DNA from: Acanthacorydalis orientalis
Taxonomy: Eukaryota; Arthropoda; Insecta; Megaloptera; Corydalidae
DNA length: 64,000 bases
Assembly (NCBI GenBank): GCA_034766995.1
Contig: CM068321.1
Location: 14,882,026-14,946,025, forward strand
Direction of reading: 5' to 3'
Part shown: piece by piece, positions 49,193 to 60,950 of the stretch
Layout of the letters: each line of letters opens with the position of its first letter
Position numbering within the stretch: the stretch's first letter is position 1
Program-made: the position numbers and the translations under genes
Notes under the pieces: generated by a model
Databases searched by the model: none
The model's input: the letters and a program-made list of their open reading frames with translations, nothing else
What the model was told of the DNA's origin: nothing

Positions 49193-49569
49193 AAATCATT
49201 TTATTAATATTATTTAATATGTAAATTGCAGATTACTTTATAAGAAATTGAATATTTTTTTTAGATATCATTTCTTGAATTTATGTTCGATAAATAGAGA
49301 AAACAACTTCTCAGAATGGATAGAGAATTTAAAATGAATCATCATTTTTTTTATTTTTATGAACTTAATTTTCTTGTAAAATAAATGTGTATGATTTTTT
49401 TAAACTGTGTAATTTGAAAATATATCATTAAATGTTAATATAAACGTTAGGTCAAAAATCTAATAAAACCTGTAAGTGCGTGTGAAATAAAAAAACAACA
49501 CTTCTTTATGTACTTCTGTATAATAGATTTACACGGAAAATCAGTAATTTAAATATTTTTATTATTTTA
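49193..49569. other. AT-rich background
   Basis: No supported feature. Confidence 0.6.
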
Positions 49570-50035
49570 CCGCACATAAAACTCAACAAAATATTATCGA
49601 AGTTGTTCTACACGCAGCTATTAAAGTCAAATTTAATTCAATCAAATGCTCACACAACAAAACTGTCATTTCCATTTTATCACACACGTACGTACGTATA
49701 CACATCGAAACAATAATCATAACTTTTATATCAAAAAATAATATCTGAAAGAATAATGTAATAAAAACGAAACGTGAAAAAATGTATAAAAGAGAATGAG
49801 ACGTACGAGACGAGAAAAAAAACACCACGCAAAACTTGAGATATTCACAAACAAGACGAGTGTAGGCCGAATTTTGTCGGAAATAAATCTCATTTTATGA
49901 CAAAATAAAAACAACGCCAATATCTGATAGAAGTGCTGAACAACGACTTTGAATCGGGCATAAAAATGCACCACATTCGTCCGTTTAAAATTTGACTCGG
50001 TCAGAATAAACTCCCCCGGTTTATATCACAAATAA
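49570..50035. promoter_or_regulatory. mixed-composition block with TATA box
   Basis: TATAAAAG at 49785-49792 is a strong TATA match, followed by GAGACGTACGAGACGAG and a purine-rich leader. (ACGT)n-like CACGTACGTACGTATAC lies at 49687-49701 and CTCCCCCGGTTTATATC at about 50011. Overlapping reverse frames at 49583-49974 are F/S/L-rich, lack a recognised domain and are not called. Confidence 0.25.
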
Positions 50036-50881
50036 AAAAAAGTTTTGTTCGATGAGATTATCCTACTGATTGGTTTGAAAGCTCTTAGCGTTTGACATTT
50101 TTTCCTTTGAGATCACAGTTTACATTGCAGTTGATTTCTTTATCAGAACGAGATTTGCTTGATTTTATTCTGGAAGTTGAGTTTTCGATTATTTGCATTA
50201 TTGACATCATGGAATAGAAGACAATTGTCTTTATAATTGTTCGAACAAGTGACTATTTTCATATAAAACTTAATAATACGAAGAAATAATAATATTATAG
50301 TTTTTACATTTAGACATTTGTGCATGAAGGAACATTTCTAGGTTTTATTACTACTTTAATTTAGTATTTTTATTTTTAATTTCGAATAAATTGACTGAAT
50401 AAATTTTATATTTATTATTTTAAAAAAAATAACTTTCTTATGTATTAAATTAAATGTGGTTCAGGTAAAGAATAAAATTTTTTAAAAAATTTAGAAGTAT
50501 AAAAAAGAGAATTTAAATAAAAAAAATATTTTAAAAGTATTTTTAAATTTTGTAATAAGTCATTTTTTGGAAAGTCTTAGTAACTTTATGTGTCTAAGAC
50601 AGTATGTTTAAATCAATTTTAAAATAGATATATGTGTCTTCGAAATTGAAGAATAAATTTTAGTTTTTTTTTTAAATTTTGGTCATTACTTTATTCGATA
50701 AAATGGTTTATTAAACATTTAATAGATAATTATCGCTTAAAGTTAAGTTGTTTGAATCGCTTTGATTCCTTAATTGACGGGCTCTTGTATCTTAAATATT
50801 TATTTCAAGACACATAGATCAGAACTGTCTGATTGATGTGCAGTTATATCTTATAAATTGAAGAATTTTTCAAAATTCAAA
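50036..50881. other. AT-rich background
   Basis: No supported feature. Confidence 0.6.
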
Positions 50882-50909
50882 TTTTATCCAAATTCAAATT
50901 TGGATAAAA
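50882..50909. repeat. 13-bp inverted repeat, near-palindrome
   Basis: Arms TTTTATCCAAATT (50882-50894) and AATTTGGATAAAA (50897-50909) separated by CA; perfect pairing of 13 bp including two G/C pairs. Confidence 0.75.
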
Positions 50910-51760
50910 CTTTTTATATTCAATTCTATACATTTAAATTTGATTTCAAAATATTTAACATACATTTTTAAACTTATTGGAAAACATTAAACTCTCTAAA
51001 TACAATTTTCACTCTTAAATAAAACTATACTAGATAAATAGTAATCCTGTAATCAAGAAATGTATTGAGAAATCTATAAAACTATATATATGGGTATTTT
51101 TAATATTGATCAATTGAAAGACGAATAAAAATAATAATTTATTTTTTTAATAAATTATTTTTTTATTCATCTTATCAATGATTATTCTTTTTTTAATGTA
51201 CAATAATTGATTATTGCATAATTTTGATTCTTGATTATGTGCATTTCGACGGTGATTCCATCAATATTGAAGCGTTAAAGTATATAAATATTTTAACTTT
51301 TATTAAATAAATAATGCTGTTTATGCATGTTTTAGTTTATGATTTGTAAAAAAACATGGTTTATTGATTGGAAAACAATTCTGAGCTATTATACAAAATT
51401 TAAATAAACCTAACTGTAAAAAACATATTTTCTTGTGTTAAAATTTTAATAAGATTTAATTATCTATAATAAATATAAGGTTTAATGTTTGTATGAAAGC
51501 CGTGTTCAGTTGAATTGTGTTTCATGCATGGCACAATAATTGTTATCGTTCATTGCATACACTATTCAAAATAACAAAACTCAATTATATTGTATTGATA
51601 CCATCAATATACCTAAATAGTTTCCCATATTTATTGTATCTCGTGTACAAGCTTGTTAATGATAAATCTAAAAAGGTTAAGCGCATTTATTAAAATGAAT
51701 GATTTCGATCATGGTAATTCCCCTGACAATAAGATAGTTATCAGGTATATAATATATGTA

Positions 51761-51762
<2 letters not shown>
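50910..51762. other. AT-rich background
   Basis: Holds an 11-bp AT-only inverted repeat at 51133-51159. Nothing else. Confidence 0.6.

Positions 51763-51809
<47 letters not shown>
51763..51809. repeat. (TA)n microsatellite
   Basis: About 45 bp of pure TA. Confidence 0.95.
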
Positions 51810-51811
<2 letters not shown>

Positions 51812-51831
51812 CATATACCGATTTAACATAA

Positions 51832-51982
51832 TGCACTACGGTATCTTTTTGTTCCCAAACTTCAGCTAACCTAACAATTTCAGTCGTATATTTTCAATTT
51901 AATATTTTTCATTGTGTCCACGGTTCTTCTACAATAGATTGGTTTTATCTTAGTCTTCCTCTTAAACGTCCTTCAGATAATG
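51832..51982 (-). mobile_element. possible second non-LTR retrotransposon tail
   Basis: The reverse strand gives SEGRLRGRLR, stop, NQSIVEEPWTQ, stop, KILN, stop, KYTTEIVRLAEVWEQKDTVV. The spacing GRxRGRxR-(W)-xxxIVEE...A..W is like the C-terminal tail of non-LTR polyproteins, but more decayed and of a different subfamily than the copies at 41.3 and 57.8 kb. Conserved residues are few, so this is tentative. Confidence 0.3.
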
Positions 51983-54202
51983 TTTAAATTATTTTTTTTA
52001 TCAATCAAATATATATATATATATATATACAGAAGAGTATTTTGTTGATCAAATTAAAATTTATTTATAAATATTTACAAAAACAAATAAAGTGGACTAC
52101 TACAGTTAAAGGGAGAATCAGTAATAATTGAAGCAGAAGCAATATTATATCGAATTGTATTGGTATTTCAAAATGTGGACACAAAGTATACATTTTTTTA
52201 GATAATATATTGACAACAATTTATCATGCGATCAATTTTCAGTATTGTATTTATAAAAATATTGAATCATTGATGAAAAACTTTGCGGATTCATATAGAG
52301 GTCGCTTATTGAAATATATGTCGATCTTCAGAACATAATTATATTATGTAATATAATGTATAATGTCTAAAATTGATATAATTTTTTTAATTATTTATGA
52401 AAAATTATAAATTAAAATATTAAAATACATATATATTCTTAGAATTTTATTTCTTTAAATTCCTGTACATTCGAAGTAAAAAAAGTAATTTTTCAACATT
52501 TTCAGCACATTACTTTATATTATATATAAACTGAAAAATATGTTTATATATATTTCTAACACATTAAAATGTTAACTAGCGTATAAATCAGAAATCATAA
52601 AATAATATTAAAATTTATCTTAGATTAGCTTCACTATACTATTTGCTCATTTTGATAAATCCATTAACTGAACAACATAAAATAGTAATAAAGTTACAAT
52701 ATAATGACTATATAACAGTTAAATAATGAAAACAAAATAAATCTAACTGTAACACTCTACCTTCTAATAATATGTTGTAATTGAGCATTAACAATACTAT
52801 AAACAAGAATTTCATTGGTATTTTTGATATATTTATTGATTCTGTTGACAGGAAAAACTTTCCGAAACAAGTAATAAATTTTCGCTGTTTTTTTGTATCA
52901 CGAAACGACAAGTAATACATGAAGTTTGATTCTTTGTGATTTATTATCCAGGATATTCAGGATCACTTCGGTTTCAAAAGATTCAGAGAAGGATCTGAAA
53001 CGTGGATTGATATACAATATGCGACAGAATGCGATCGGAATAAAGAGATGTTTATAAAGACCGACAGGTTTTATTGTATTGCAATTGAAATCGATTGAAA
53101 TCTATTGATGTTTTCTATGTAAATTTATATTTGTCTTTATTTAATATATATTGTTATTATTTATAGTTGTTAGAATAGTAATTCATTTATGGAACAGAAT
53201 AATGAGAATTCTAACTCTAAATCAATTATTTGTGTTTAGTAAAATGTGGTGTTTTGTGGTTGGGATACTAATCAAACGGTAGGTCTGTGCGTTCTCTGAC
53301 ACGATTGTTTCCAGGAAAATTTACCGCAAATAACCCTACAATATAATAGAATATAGCCTTGTGATGTTGTTTGTAAATGTAGATAAATAACACTGATATT
53401 GTTGGTTCAAATATATTTCAGTATGACATATATTAAATTATTTTCATTACGTGATGGATTTTTCTTATAAAAAATTATAATAAAATGAAGTTTATACGTA
53501 AATTGTCAGTTGTGAATTAGGTACACTGTTATTTGGGTTCATTAATAAATGAGATTATTTTAATAAAATAGTGAAACCCTAATTTTCAAAAATCGTTGTT
53601 CAAATAAGTAAGTTTATATTTCATACTGAATTGAGTCATTATCTTTTTTCTTTGATCTTATATGGTACATAAACATCATTTTGAAAATTATTCTAAACTT
53701 TTAAATGGAATAAATAAACGTTAGATTTAAAACTTTAATTTTTACTAAATCCTATTTATTATATTAAACATTCCTCAAATATTTTTTTAATAAGTAATCT
53801 ATTAATAGGTTTTTTATTTTAAGATTTATTTTGTGAACAATAAATACATGTATTGAATTATTTGAATTCACGATAACAAGTAGGTATAAAAGGTATTCCT
53901 GAATATTTTTTAATAATAGATTCAAGTTACAATTTCGTTACCAGAATACTTTTACCGAGCAAAGATATGCATGTCCAATATTCTTGATAAAATTTAGATA
54001 TCAGATTAAATTAAGTATTAAACATAAAAATTAAATAGTGCAAAGGTGATTTTGTTAAATTTTGAAATAAAACGTAAACGAAAAATAAATAAAATTTATT
54101 TAGTGTATAAATATTGAAAACAAATTGAGAATAAAGGAAGTTTTCAATAAATTACTTCATTTTATACATATAGAAATATAATTTTATAGATATGTATTAA
54201 TA

Positions 54203-54205
<3 letters not shown>
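51983..54205. other. AT-rich background
   Basis: A short TA run lies at 52008-52030. A mixed patch at 52940-53100 contains ATTGAAATCG/ATTGAAATCT in tandem. A second mixed patch at 53260-53340 has no frame. Otherwise nothing. Confidence 0.6.

Positions 54206-54252
<47 letters not shown>
54206..54252. repeat. (TA)n microsatellite
   Basis: About 45 bp of pure TA, directly upstream of the acceptor-like site at 54286. Confidence 0.95.
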
Positions 54253-54256
<4 letters not shown>

Positions 54257-54286
54257 CACATATAAATGTATATATTTGTGCTTTAG

Positions 54287-54447
54287 GTAAAAAGGTAGAC
54301 TTAAAAAACAACGATTCGAATGGTATTGAAAATGAACGTGAAGTTTACATAAACGTCGGATTTAAACATCAAAACATAAAAACAGAAAATAAGTCATCCA
54401 TACAAAATCTTTTTTCAACCCCAATGCACTCACGCAATGTTCAATAG
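54287..54447 (+). other. candidate coding exon with acceptor-like start
   Basis: TATATTTGTGCTTTAG ends at 54286 and resembles a splice acceptor. The frame starting AAA at 54289 stays open for 52 codons to a TAG (54445-54447). The peptide (KKVDLKNNDSNGIENEREVY, later TENKSSIQNLFSTPMHSRNV) is hydrophilic and mixed, unlike the I/F/K/N chance frames. No family is recognised, and a chance open frame of this length is expected several times in this much AT-rich DNA. Confidence 0.2.
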
Positions 54448-55029
54448 CTGCTGAAAAACTGACCACATCGTTTTCTACATCGACCTCTGTGTTTTAAGAT
54501 CAAGGATATTAATCTCGTTTTATTTGTATGTACTCAAAAATACTATAAATCAACTGTAATGGCATCCAATCGTATCCAATACGTGTAAAACATACATCGA
54601 TGTATTTAACGGACTTTATATATATATATATATATTGAATCGGTAGAAAAAATAATATCTGTTTCTCTAGTAGTTGTAGTATTTGTTTGTTTTATGATGA
54701 ATTTATATTATATTTACGCTTAAGTTTATACATATTTTTTATGAAATAATAGTTTTACCCAAAGAAATATTATTAAATTATTTTTATATAGGTATTTTTT
54801 TAATATAAAATGTTTCCAATTCGTTAGAGTTTATAAATAAAAAATATTTTAAATTAATACAATGTGATTTATCGAAAGTACAGTATGCATGTACGTTATT
54901 CTTAGAGATTTTGCTTCTGCAAGTCTTCAAGTTATGAAATATTGTTAGAATACAATAATATTATAGTAAGTAGTTATTAGAAGAATAATTATATAGATGT
55001 GTTTATTTGTAATAAGTCGAATTTATGAT
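54448..55029. other. AT-rich background
   Basis: A short TA run lies at 54615-54635. 54450-54610 is mixed in composition without a frame. Confidence 0.5.
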
Positions 55030-55570
55030 AATTAATGATTTACAACTGTCTATGTGCTTCAGGTCGGTATAAAAAATATCAAGTACAGTGACCTACAATT
55101 TGTGCATTATAGATTGTGAAAAATTATGTCGAAAATTAGATTTGAAGTAGATGTTGGTGAAATAGATGGTTCAATAGCGACTCCAGACATTGTAAAAGAC
55201 CTGATATTTTATAGTGATTGATGTCTCATATCAGGTTATCAGATGCTTCGTCAATATTAAATCATGCAATTGTTCTAATTTATTAATCAGCTTCTCACTG
55301 TATAAACTATTTTCTTGAGAGTGAACACCAAAGATTTTCTGCTGTATTCTCGTGACTGTACAGTAAAAAATTATGTCAAGAGACAAAAAAATTTATCAAT
55401 CAAAGGAAAGATGTTGAAAATTACAAAATATACTCTATCTAAAACACATATAAATTGAATATAGATCAGATTTAAAATCATTACCACAATGGTATACGTG
55501 CCGAAATTATCAGTGGAGAACTGACAACTAATCGAAACGGAAATTCAGGAAGACAACGGTAGTAAATAGC
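55030..55570 (+). other. possible decayed coding segment
   Basis: ATG at 55126 opens 31 codons (MSKIRFEVDVGEIDGSIATP then DIVKDLIFYSD) to a TGA at 55219-55221. Further fragments of non-low-complexity peptide follow in shifting frames (for example FLESEHQRFSAVFS near 55310). The pattern is like an old pseudogene or transposon fragment with several frameshifts. I cannot name the parent. Confidence 0.2.
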
Positions 55571-55725
55571 TACGTATATTTTATTTAACACTTTTTGCAA
55601 ATAGAATTTAAATTATTTCCATATTTATTTGATCATGATATATTTGCATAAAATCTGTCATATTTATAGATCTATTATAATAAAAATATGACATGTGAAT
55701 GAGAACGACAAGTTAAATGAAAATT
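55571..55725. other. AT-rich background
   Basis: No supported feature. Confidence 0.6.

Positions 55726-55775
<50 letters not shown>
55726..55775. repeat. (TA)n microsatellite
   Basis: About 48 bp of TA preceded by ATACA. Confidence 0.95.
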
Positions 55776-55779
55776 GTTA

Positions 55780-56100
55780 GGTATTGTATCATTCATATGT
55801 AACGTGTGTATATCGGATACATTTTCAATAGAGAAACATAATGATCACCACCGAGGCAGAAAAAATGGACAGATCTAACGAACTATTTTTAACATTCTGA
55901 CTTTATCAAACTGAAACTAACGCGATGAATAAAAGTCAAATGAAACTATTGCTGTACTCGTATTCTATTTTTGTTTTGTCGTTTCACGGTGCGCTTGATG
56001 GTTGGTGTTTTTCGTTGCTACCGATTTCGTTACAACTTGCACGTACATCCTACCAGGGTTGTGCAAGAATACTAATCTCACTCAACGTAATAATGTAGAA
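55780..56100. other. mixed-composition segment with small hairpin
   Basis: CTTGCAC (56036-56042) pairs exactly with GTGCAAG (56061-56067). The surrounding 300 bp are less AT-biased (GTTTCACGGTGCGCTTGATG). Possible conserved non-coding element; no frame. Confidence 0.25.
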
Positions 56101-56759
56101 TAAAAAATATAAACGTGATTGCTTTCATCTAGTATCTGTCTGTCAAATTAAGTAACCTTTTTTAATAGTTTAAATAAAAAATGGGTTAAATATAATTTGA
56201 TTTCTCATTTTTATTAATTTTATTAAAGTGGTATTTACGTTGAATACGTAATAGCAGTTGAGTTTAAAAATACCTATAGTATGCGAATAATATGGTAAAG
56301 AAGTCTTAAATTATATATAGATATGTATAATGTAAAGTCAATTTATTTAAGGTGTAAAATTCATTAAAATATTAATAATTTTTTTCAAAAGATACATTTT
56401 TAACGAAATATAAAGAAAATATATTACTTTATATGAGAAGATTGATGAATAATACCTTCATTGAATACTTTTAATCAGAAAAATTATTTCGTTTTGCGTG
56501 GATAGAGAAAAATATAGTTGTTTAAATGAATGTAGCTACAGAAACAGAAATTTATTGTACTCTTTACTAATTTTTATCTACTTAACTACTGGATAATTTC
56601 AAAACATTGAAAATGTAAATATTTTTCACTTTTCAGATGTTCCTTTTTAACCTTAACTTACTTGCATAAAAATATTTGTATAATTAATCGTATCCTGTAT
56701 TGGTAAGTGTTAAGATATTGTAAGAATAATAAATGAATAAATACTTGTATTCAATGTTA

Positions 56760-56762
<3 letters not shown>
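56101..56762. other. AT-rich background
   Basis: No supported feature. Confidence 0.6.

Positions 56763-56802
<40 letters not shown>
56763..56802. repeat. (TA)n microsatellite
   Basis: About 40 bp of pure TA. Confidence 0.95.
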
Positions 56803-56803
<1 letters not shown>

Positions 56804-57829
56804 TCATTATCTTCGTTTAGATATTTTATAATAAAATATATTTTAAACCTCTATATTTAATGTTAGATGGAGTATACTTTTCTTTCAATGAGTATCATTG
56901 CAATGGACATTTTAAAATGTTTGTATGGATAATTATTAAGTTTGTATACAATATCCTTTCATTCTTTTTTTGGTCAGAGATATACTCTTTACAGCTAGAA
57001 TTATTTGTTGTTAGAATTTTATATTTCTTATTCATGATAAACTTGACTGTTGCTCTTTTGTTGTTGAATTCATTGAAGTGATAAATTTTTCATAGATATT
57101 TTTTTCTACTTTAGTAGATTTCTAACATTTAATTCCTTGTACAAGAATCTATCCGTTGATACCGACTATATACAGTAAAGTAAAAGCAAACAAACAATAC
57201 CTTTGTGTTTCTCAGCAAAGAAAACAATTTCTATGAGACGTGTAAAGCATTTTTTCTTTTCCTGTACAGCATGAAACTCATTTTTCATTAGGTGTGCAAT
57301 GCTGTCATCATACATGAACCTGACTACATATTATTATACCGTTGACACGTCAAACACTACAAAAACATTATAAAAATCGTAATTAAGACTATTCATACTT
57401 TTTGAATAGTAATACATATTTATGTTTTTAATCATTTTTTTAAAAAAATGTGCTAATCTGTATCAATAATGACATTAAATTTTAAAAATATCGTTTTCGT
57501 TAATATGAAATCAGAGGATTTTCACGATTGAATATATTGTACTATCATGATAATTAAGAATATTAACAAATTTGGCCGAAATAATAATCATAAAATAAAA
57601 TATTGTTTTGTGTATCAGTTCAAGTTTATTATTTTGCATGCCATTATTGTCCTTTACATTTTATTTCATTACTTATAAAATGTAAATATAATTATTACAT
57701 TTGTTTGGTATTGTTACTACATCTTTAAAGCTATTTGAAAAATTATAAATTATATTTTAAAGTATATACATTAGGGTTTATGTATAAAATGAGTTTATAA
57801 TTGATTTTCAATTGAAATTGGGATCTATT
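56803..57829. other. AT-rich background with hydrophobic frame
   Basis: A forward frame at 56860-57081 (73 codons, begins MLDGVYFSFNEYHCNGHF) is strongly hydrophobic with a membrane-segment-like end. Such frames arise easily from TTN-rich sequence, so I do not call a gene. 57100-57360 is slightly mixed and includes a good acceptor-like TTTCTTTTCCTGTACAG (ends 57270) with no supporting frame. Confidence 0.4.
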
Positions 57830-57841
57830 AATAAATAATTC
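57830..57841. repeat. target-site duplication, left copy
   Basis: AATAAATAATTC, identical to 58244-58255. Confidence 0.85.
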
Positions 57842-58243
57842 GGGGTTAAAATGGGGTAATACATGCGTACCACGCGACATCGACTCCAGCTAATGTCGTA
57901 TAGCTTCTTTTACCCAATTTCGACTCATACTTCCAAGTAGTTAACACTGATAACCTGAGTAACTTTACTCAAGATCGGGTAACCCCGATAGTGAGAGGGG
58001 TTAGAGCTAGCGAGAGCGGGAGAATGGTCTTCCGAAAAAAGAACTGGGAGTGGGGCTAACAACCTCAAGAAACCTCAAAATAAGCCTCGGACACTGGATG
58101 GATTTAATGGAAAACGACTACTATGCAGCGGAACTGTTGGGAGTAAGGAATTGGAGAAGGACTGCCAGGCAGAAGGATGTCTGGAAGTAGAAAATTGTGG
58201 AAGCCAAAGCTTGATTCAGGCTATAGCGCCATCGAATAAGAAG
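57842..58243 (+). mobile_element. short non-LTR retrotransposon insertion with 12-bp TSD
   Basis: A 402-bp, GC-richer segment bounded by AATAAATAATTC on both sides. Its right half encodes, in one frame, GHWMDLMENDYYAAELLG then VRNWRRTARQKDVWK, a stop and KIVEAKA. This is the same non-LTR polyprotein tail seen at 41285-41720, and it ends in the purine-rich ATCGAATAAGAAG. The left half (57842 to about 58060) does not match the upstream tail of the 41-kb copy. It carries CCAAGTAGTTAACACTGATA and a perfect TAACCCC/GGGGTTA inverted repeat (57980-57986, 57997-58003), so it may be 5' sequence joined to the 3' end. That would make this a SINE-like, internally deleted derivative; divergence of the upstream coding region is the alternative. 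Confidence 0.85.
58085..58225 (+). pseudogene. reverse-transcriptase polyprotein C-terminus (fragment)
   Basis: Coding remnant inside the insertion. Trp residues of W-MD, RN-W-RR and DV-W-K are intact here, unlike the 41-kb copy. Stops occur after VWK and after EAKA. No catalytic domain is present. Confidence 0.75.
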
Positions 58244-58255
58244 AATAAATAATTC
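58244..58255. repeat. target-site duplication, right copy
   Basis: AATAAATAATTC, identical to 57830-57841. It abuts the GAATAAGAAG tail. Confidence 0.85.
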
Positions 58256-58393
58256 AGTGTTATTTATAATTTACATCGATTATACATGAACTAATTATTT
58301 ACTAGTTTTTAATAATTATTTTTGTGATATATGGTAGTGTGTGGTAATTTTCATTTATAATATATATCTATGTATCTACCTATATCTATACAT

Positions 58394-58431
<38 letters not shown>

Positions 58432-58879
58432 TAAACTATAAATAATTCTACATTATGATTATTTAATAACCAAAGTACAATTAAGCAGTTATTGAAACTG
58501 AAACGCAATAATTTAAGGTGAATATAAATTGTTTGCTAAAAGCATGTTGATGTGACGTAATAAAATTTAAACCAAGTTAACTATCGTATGAATAGCATAC
58601 AATGACAAAACTGTCATTTCTGAATCATTTAATGTATATTATTATTTTAATGAAAATTGTTTCGTTATCAAACATGGCTGTATGCTTTAACGTTACAAAG
58701 ATATCATTTACTATTTATAAATTTTAAACTTCAGAGTAGATATATATATATATCTTTTTTTATTAAGCAAATAAAAAAATATTATTAAATTCAAGTAAAA
58801 ATGTTTGGAAATATTAAATGTTTTGAAACTAGGATTTTTTTATCTGATGTACATCCCTTACACACACACACATTTATTG
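58256..58879. other. AT-rich background with compound repeat
   Basis: A (CA)n-(TA)n array lies at 58396-58430 and a short TA run at 58738-58753. Otherwise nothing. Confidence 0.7.
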
Positions 58880-59290
58880 TGCTACATCGTCTAGATATGT
58901 CGAATATCGGTCAAAACTAATGAAACGTGATCCTTGGTCGAACGGTAAAGGTACATATAATTCTAGTGTTGCAAACGAATTGGTATGTTCGCTTTGTAAA
59001 TACCGTGTATTCGCAACCGAGTTTCTGATTGTGCTACATGTGACGCCCGACATGTTCTTGCATTATTGTTGACCGACAGCTAGATAGGTAGTCTACCTTA
59101 GAGAATATATATATATATATATATATATGCGTGTGTGTGTATGTATGTATGTTTGTGCAGAATGAAGAAGAGGTCGCTAGGACTTTTTTGTGAAGTGTGT
59201 AGTGAACCGCATAAAGAATGACATGGTATTTTCTCGTGTCGACTCTGTGTGACATGTCTATCTCGTTTTTGTTTCAGCATTTGAATTTTT
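58880..59290. other. GC-richer block around a compound microsatellite
   Basis: Mixed sequence on both sides of a TA (59107-59129) and TG/TATG (59130-59155) array. It includes TGACGCCCGACATG and GTGTCGACTCTGTGTGACATG. The reverse frames at 59034-59280 read through the microsatellite and are not called. A possible regulatory segment. Confidence 0.25.
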
Positions 59291-59939
59291 GAAGAGGCTT
59301 TTCTTTTTTATTTATTTTGTTTGAATAGTTGTCAAAATAGTGTGTTTAAAACCGTCCGCTTTGACGTTAAAATATAAATACGTGTAACTGTTTACCCTTT
59401 TTTTGGTATTCATAAAAATTTTAATTTATTCTTTGTTGACTTTTATACGTATGAAAATAATTTATTATATAATTAAAACAATATGGTATATGTCAGTGTG
59501 AGTGAAAGTTTCATATGTAGATTATAATCAAATATTTGCAAAGCTTATTAAAAGCTTAATAAATATTGCTTTTATGAAAATGTTCAACAGTTTTCATGTA
59601 TGACCTACATTCTTTTTTCGACATGCTATTAACATTTTTAATTTATTTTGATTTGATTTAATTTTTCTTTTTGTTTAATTTTCATATTTCTGATATTAAA
59701 TTTTGAACGAAGACTTGTTTGAAGTTTATTTTGACTAAGTGTATTCAATTTGTATATGATACAAATTTATGTCGAATGTTTAATTAAACATTAAATTTTC
59801 ATGTGTAAATTAAAAATGCGGTTTCATATTTTCTGAAAGTTGTTTCAGGAAAAAATTCGATGTACATGGATTATATATGAAATACGTTTTTAAACTTAGA
59901 AGAATAAATGATACACTTTAACAATTTACTCATACATAG

Positions 59940-59941
<2 letters not shown>
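59291..59941. other. AT-rich background
   Basis: No supported feature. Confidence 0.6.
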
Positions 59942-60002
<61 letters not shown>

Positions 60003-60025
60003 AATAGATAGAGAGAGAAAGAGAG
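59942..60025. repeat. (TA)n microsatellite with (GA)n tail
   Basis: About 60 bp of TA with ATTTATATATAAATAGATAGAG, then GAGAGAAAGAGAGG. Confidence 0.95.
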
Positions 60026-60659
60026 GTCATTAACATTTAATAACGGTTTATACTTGTAAAGTTTTTGATCGGTATAGATCAATAAGTTTTCTTTATTGCT
60101 ATTCATTTTTATCATGTTAATTTTATAATCATTTTAGAAAAGGAAAGATCAATGAATGGAAGGACAAATATTGGGAAATAGCCCAAGAATATTAAATTAT
60201 TTAGAAACACATCGGCGGATAGATGAAATAAAGATATAAGAAATTTTACTAGGAATATATGAAAGACAGCTACTAGTTTACTGAAATTAAAAGAAAACTT
60301 TATATAAACATTTTTAAAGATTGAAACATTGAGAATATTGTAAAGTATTATAAATCTTTTTTTAATTTCAAATATTTTTTATGTTTAATTTGGATATGTT
60401 TAATTCAATTGGAAGTAAATTAAATGTTAAGGGTTATAATTAATGAAATGATAAATAAAGTAATATTTTTGGAGACATTTTCATCAAGTCGAAAAAAAAA
60501 CACCACGAAGATATAAAAATGACTACAACTATTATTCTATTGATGGATTAAATTATAATATTGATTTTATGTAACTCATAAATGAATTACTAGTTGTAAA
60601 TATTTTTTCTCTGTGTCTATTTTTATGCAGCGACATATGTCGATCGTCAGTAAATGAAA
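60026..60659. other. AT-rich background
   Basis: No supported feature. Confidence 0.6.
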
Positions 60660-60950
60660 TCATTTATCTGAATAACACATGAAGGGGTTAATAAGAAACC
60701 GACTCAAGAGTGCTATTTTATGATATGTGCTAATATTATATAATAGCTGCATGTCAAGTACACACCGTACGGTGAGACCGGTCGTTGTGTGTTGGCCGGC
60801 AATAAATAATTTATGCGTGTTTGAACGAACCCGTCTCTTCCCCTGCCACCAATTGAATTTATTATGTCGCGGACAATGGATGCAAATTTTACATGGGTGG
60901 TAACTACAATATTTTCTCATTTTCCTCCGTAACGTATTCCTACTTAATAT
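60660..60950. promoter_or_regulatory. GC-richer island, candidate regulatory element
   Basis: Balanced sequence with a perfect 12-bp palindrome CACCGTACGGTG (60763-60774), ACCGGTCGTTGTGTGTTGGC, and a SOX-like site directly followed by a POU octamer (60873-60887). The reverse frame 60660-60920 has no recognised domain. Motif content fits an enhancer; no experimental support. Confidence 0.3.
60873..60887 (+). promoter_or_regulatory. adjacent SOX-like and POU-octamer sites
   Basis: ACAATGG (60873-60879) is immediately followed by ATGCAAAT (60880-60887), an exact POU octamer. SOX-POU pairs act together in animal enhancers. Here the SOX half is reversed relative to the best-known CATTGT-ATGCAAAT arrangement. 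Confidence 0.3.

Noticed and set aside
56860..57081. Hydrophobic 73-codon frame that could be a membrane-protein exon such as a chemoreceptor.
   Set aside because: No family motif or splice context; T-rich sequence produces such frames by chance.
57270..57293. Very good splice-acceptor shape followed by a donor-like site 22 bp later.
   Set aside because: A 22-bp exon without neighbouring exons or a frame cannot be supported.
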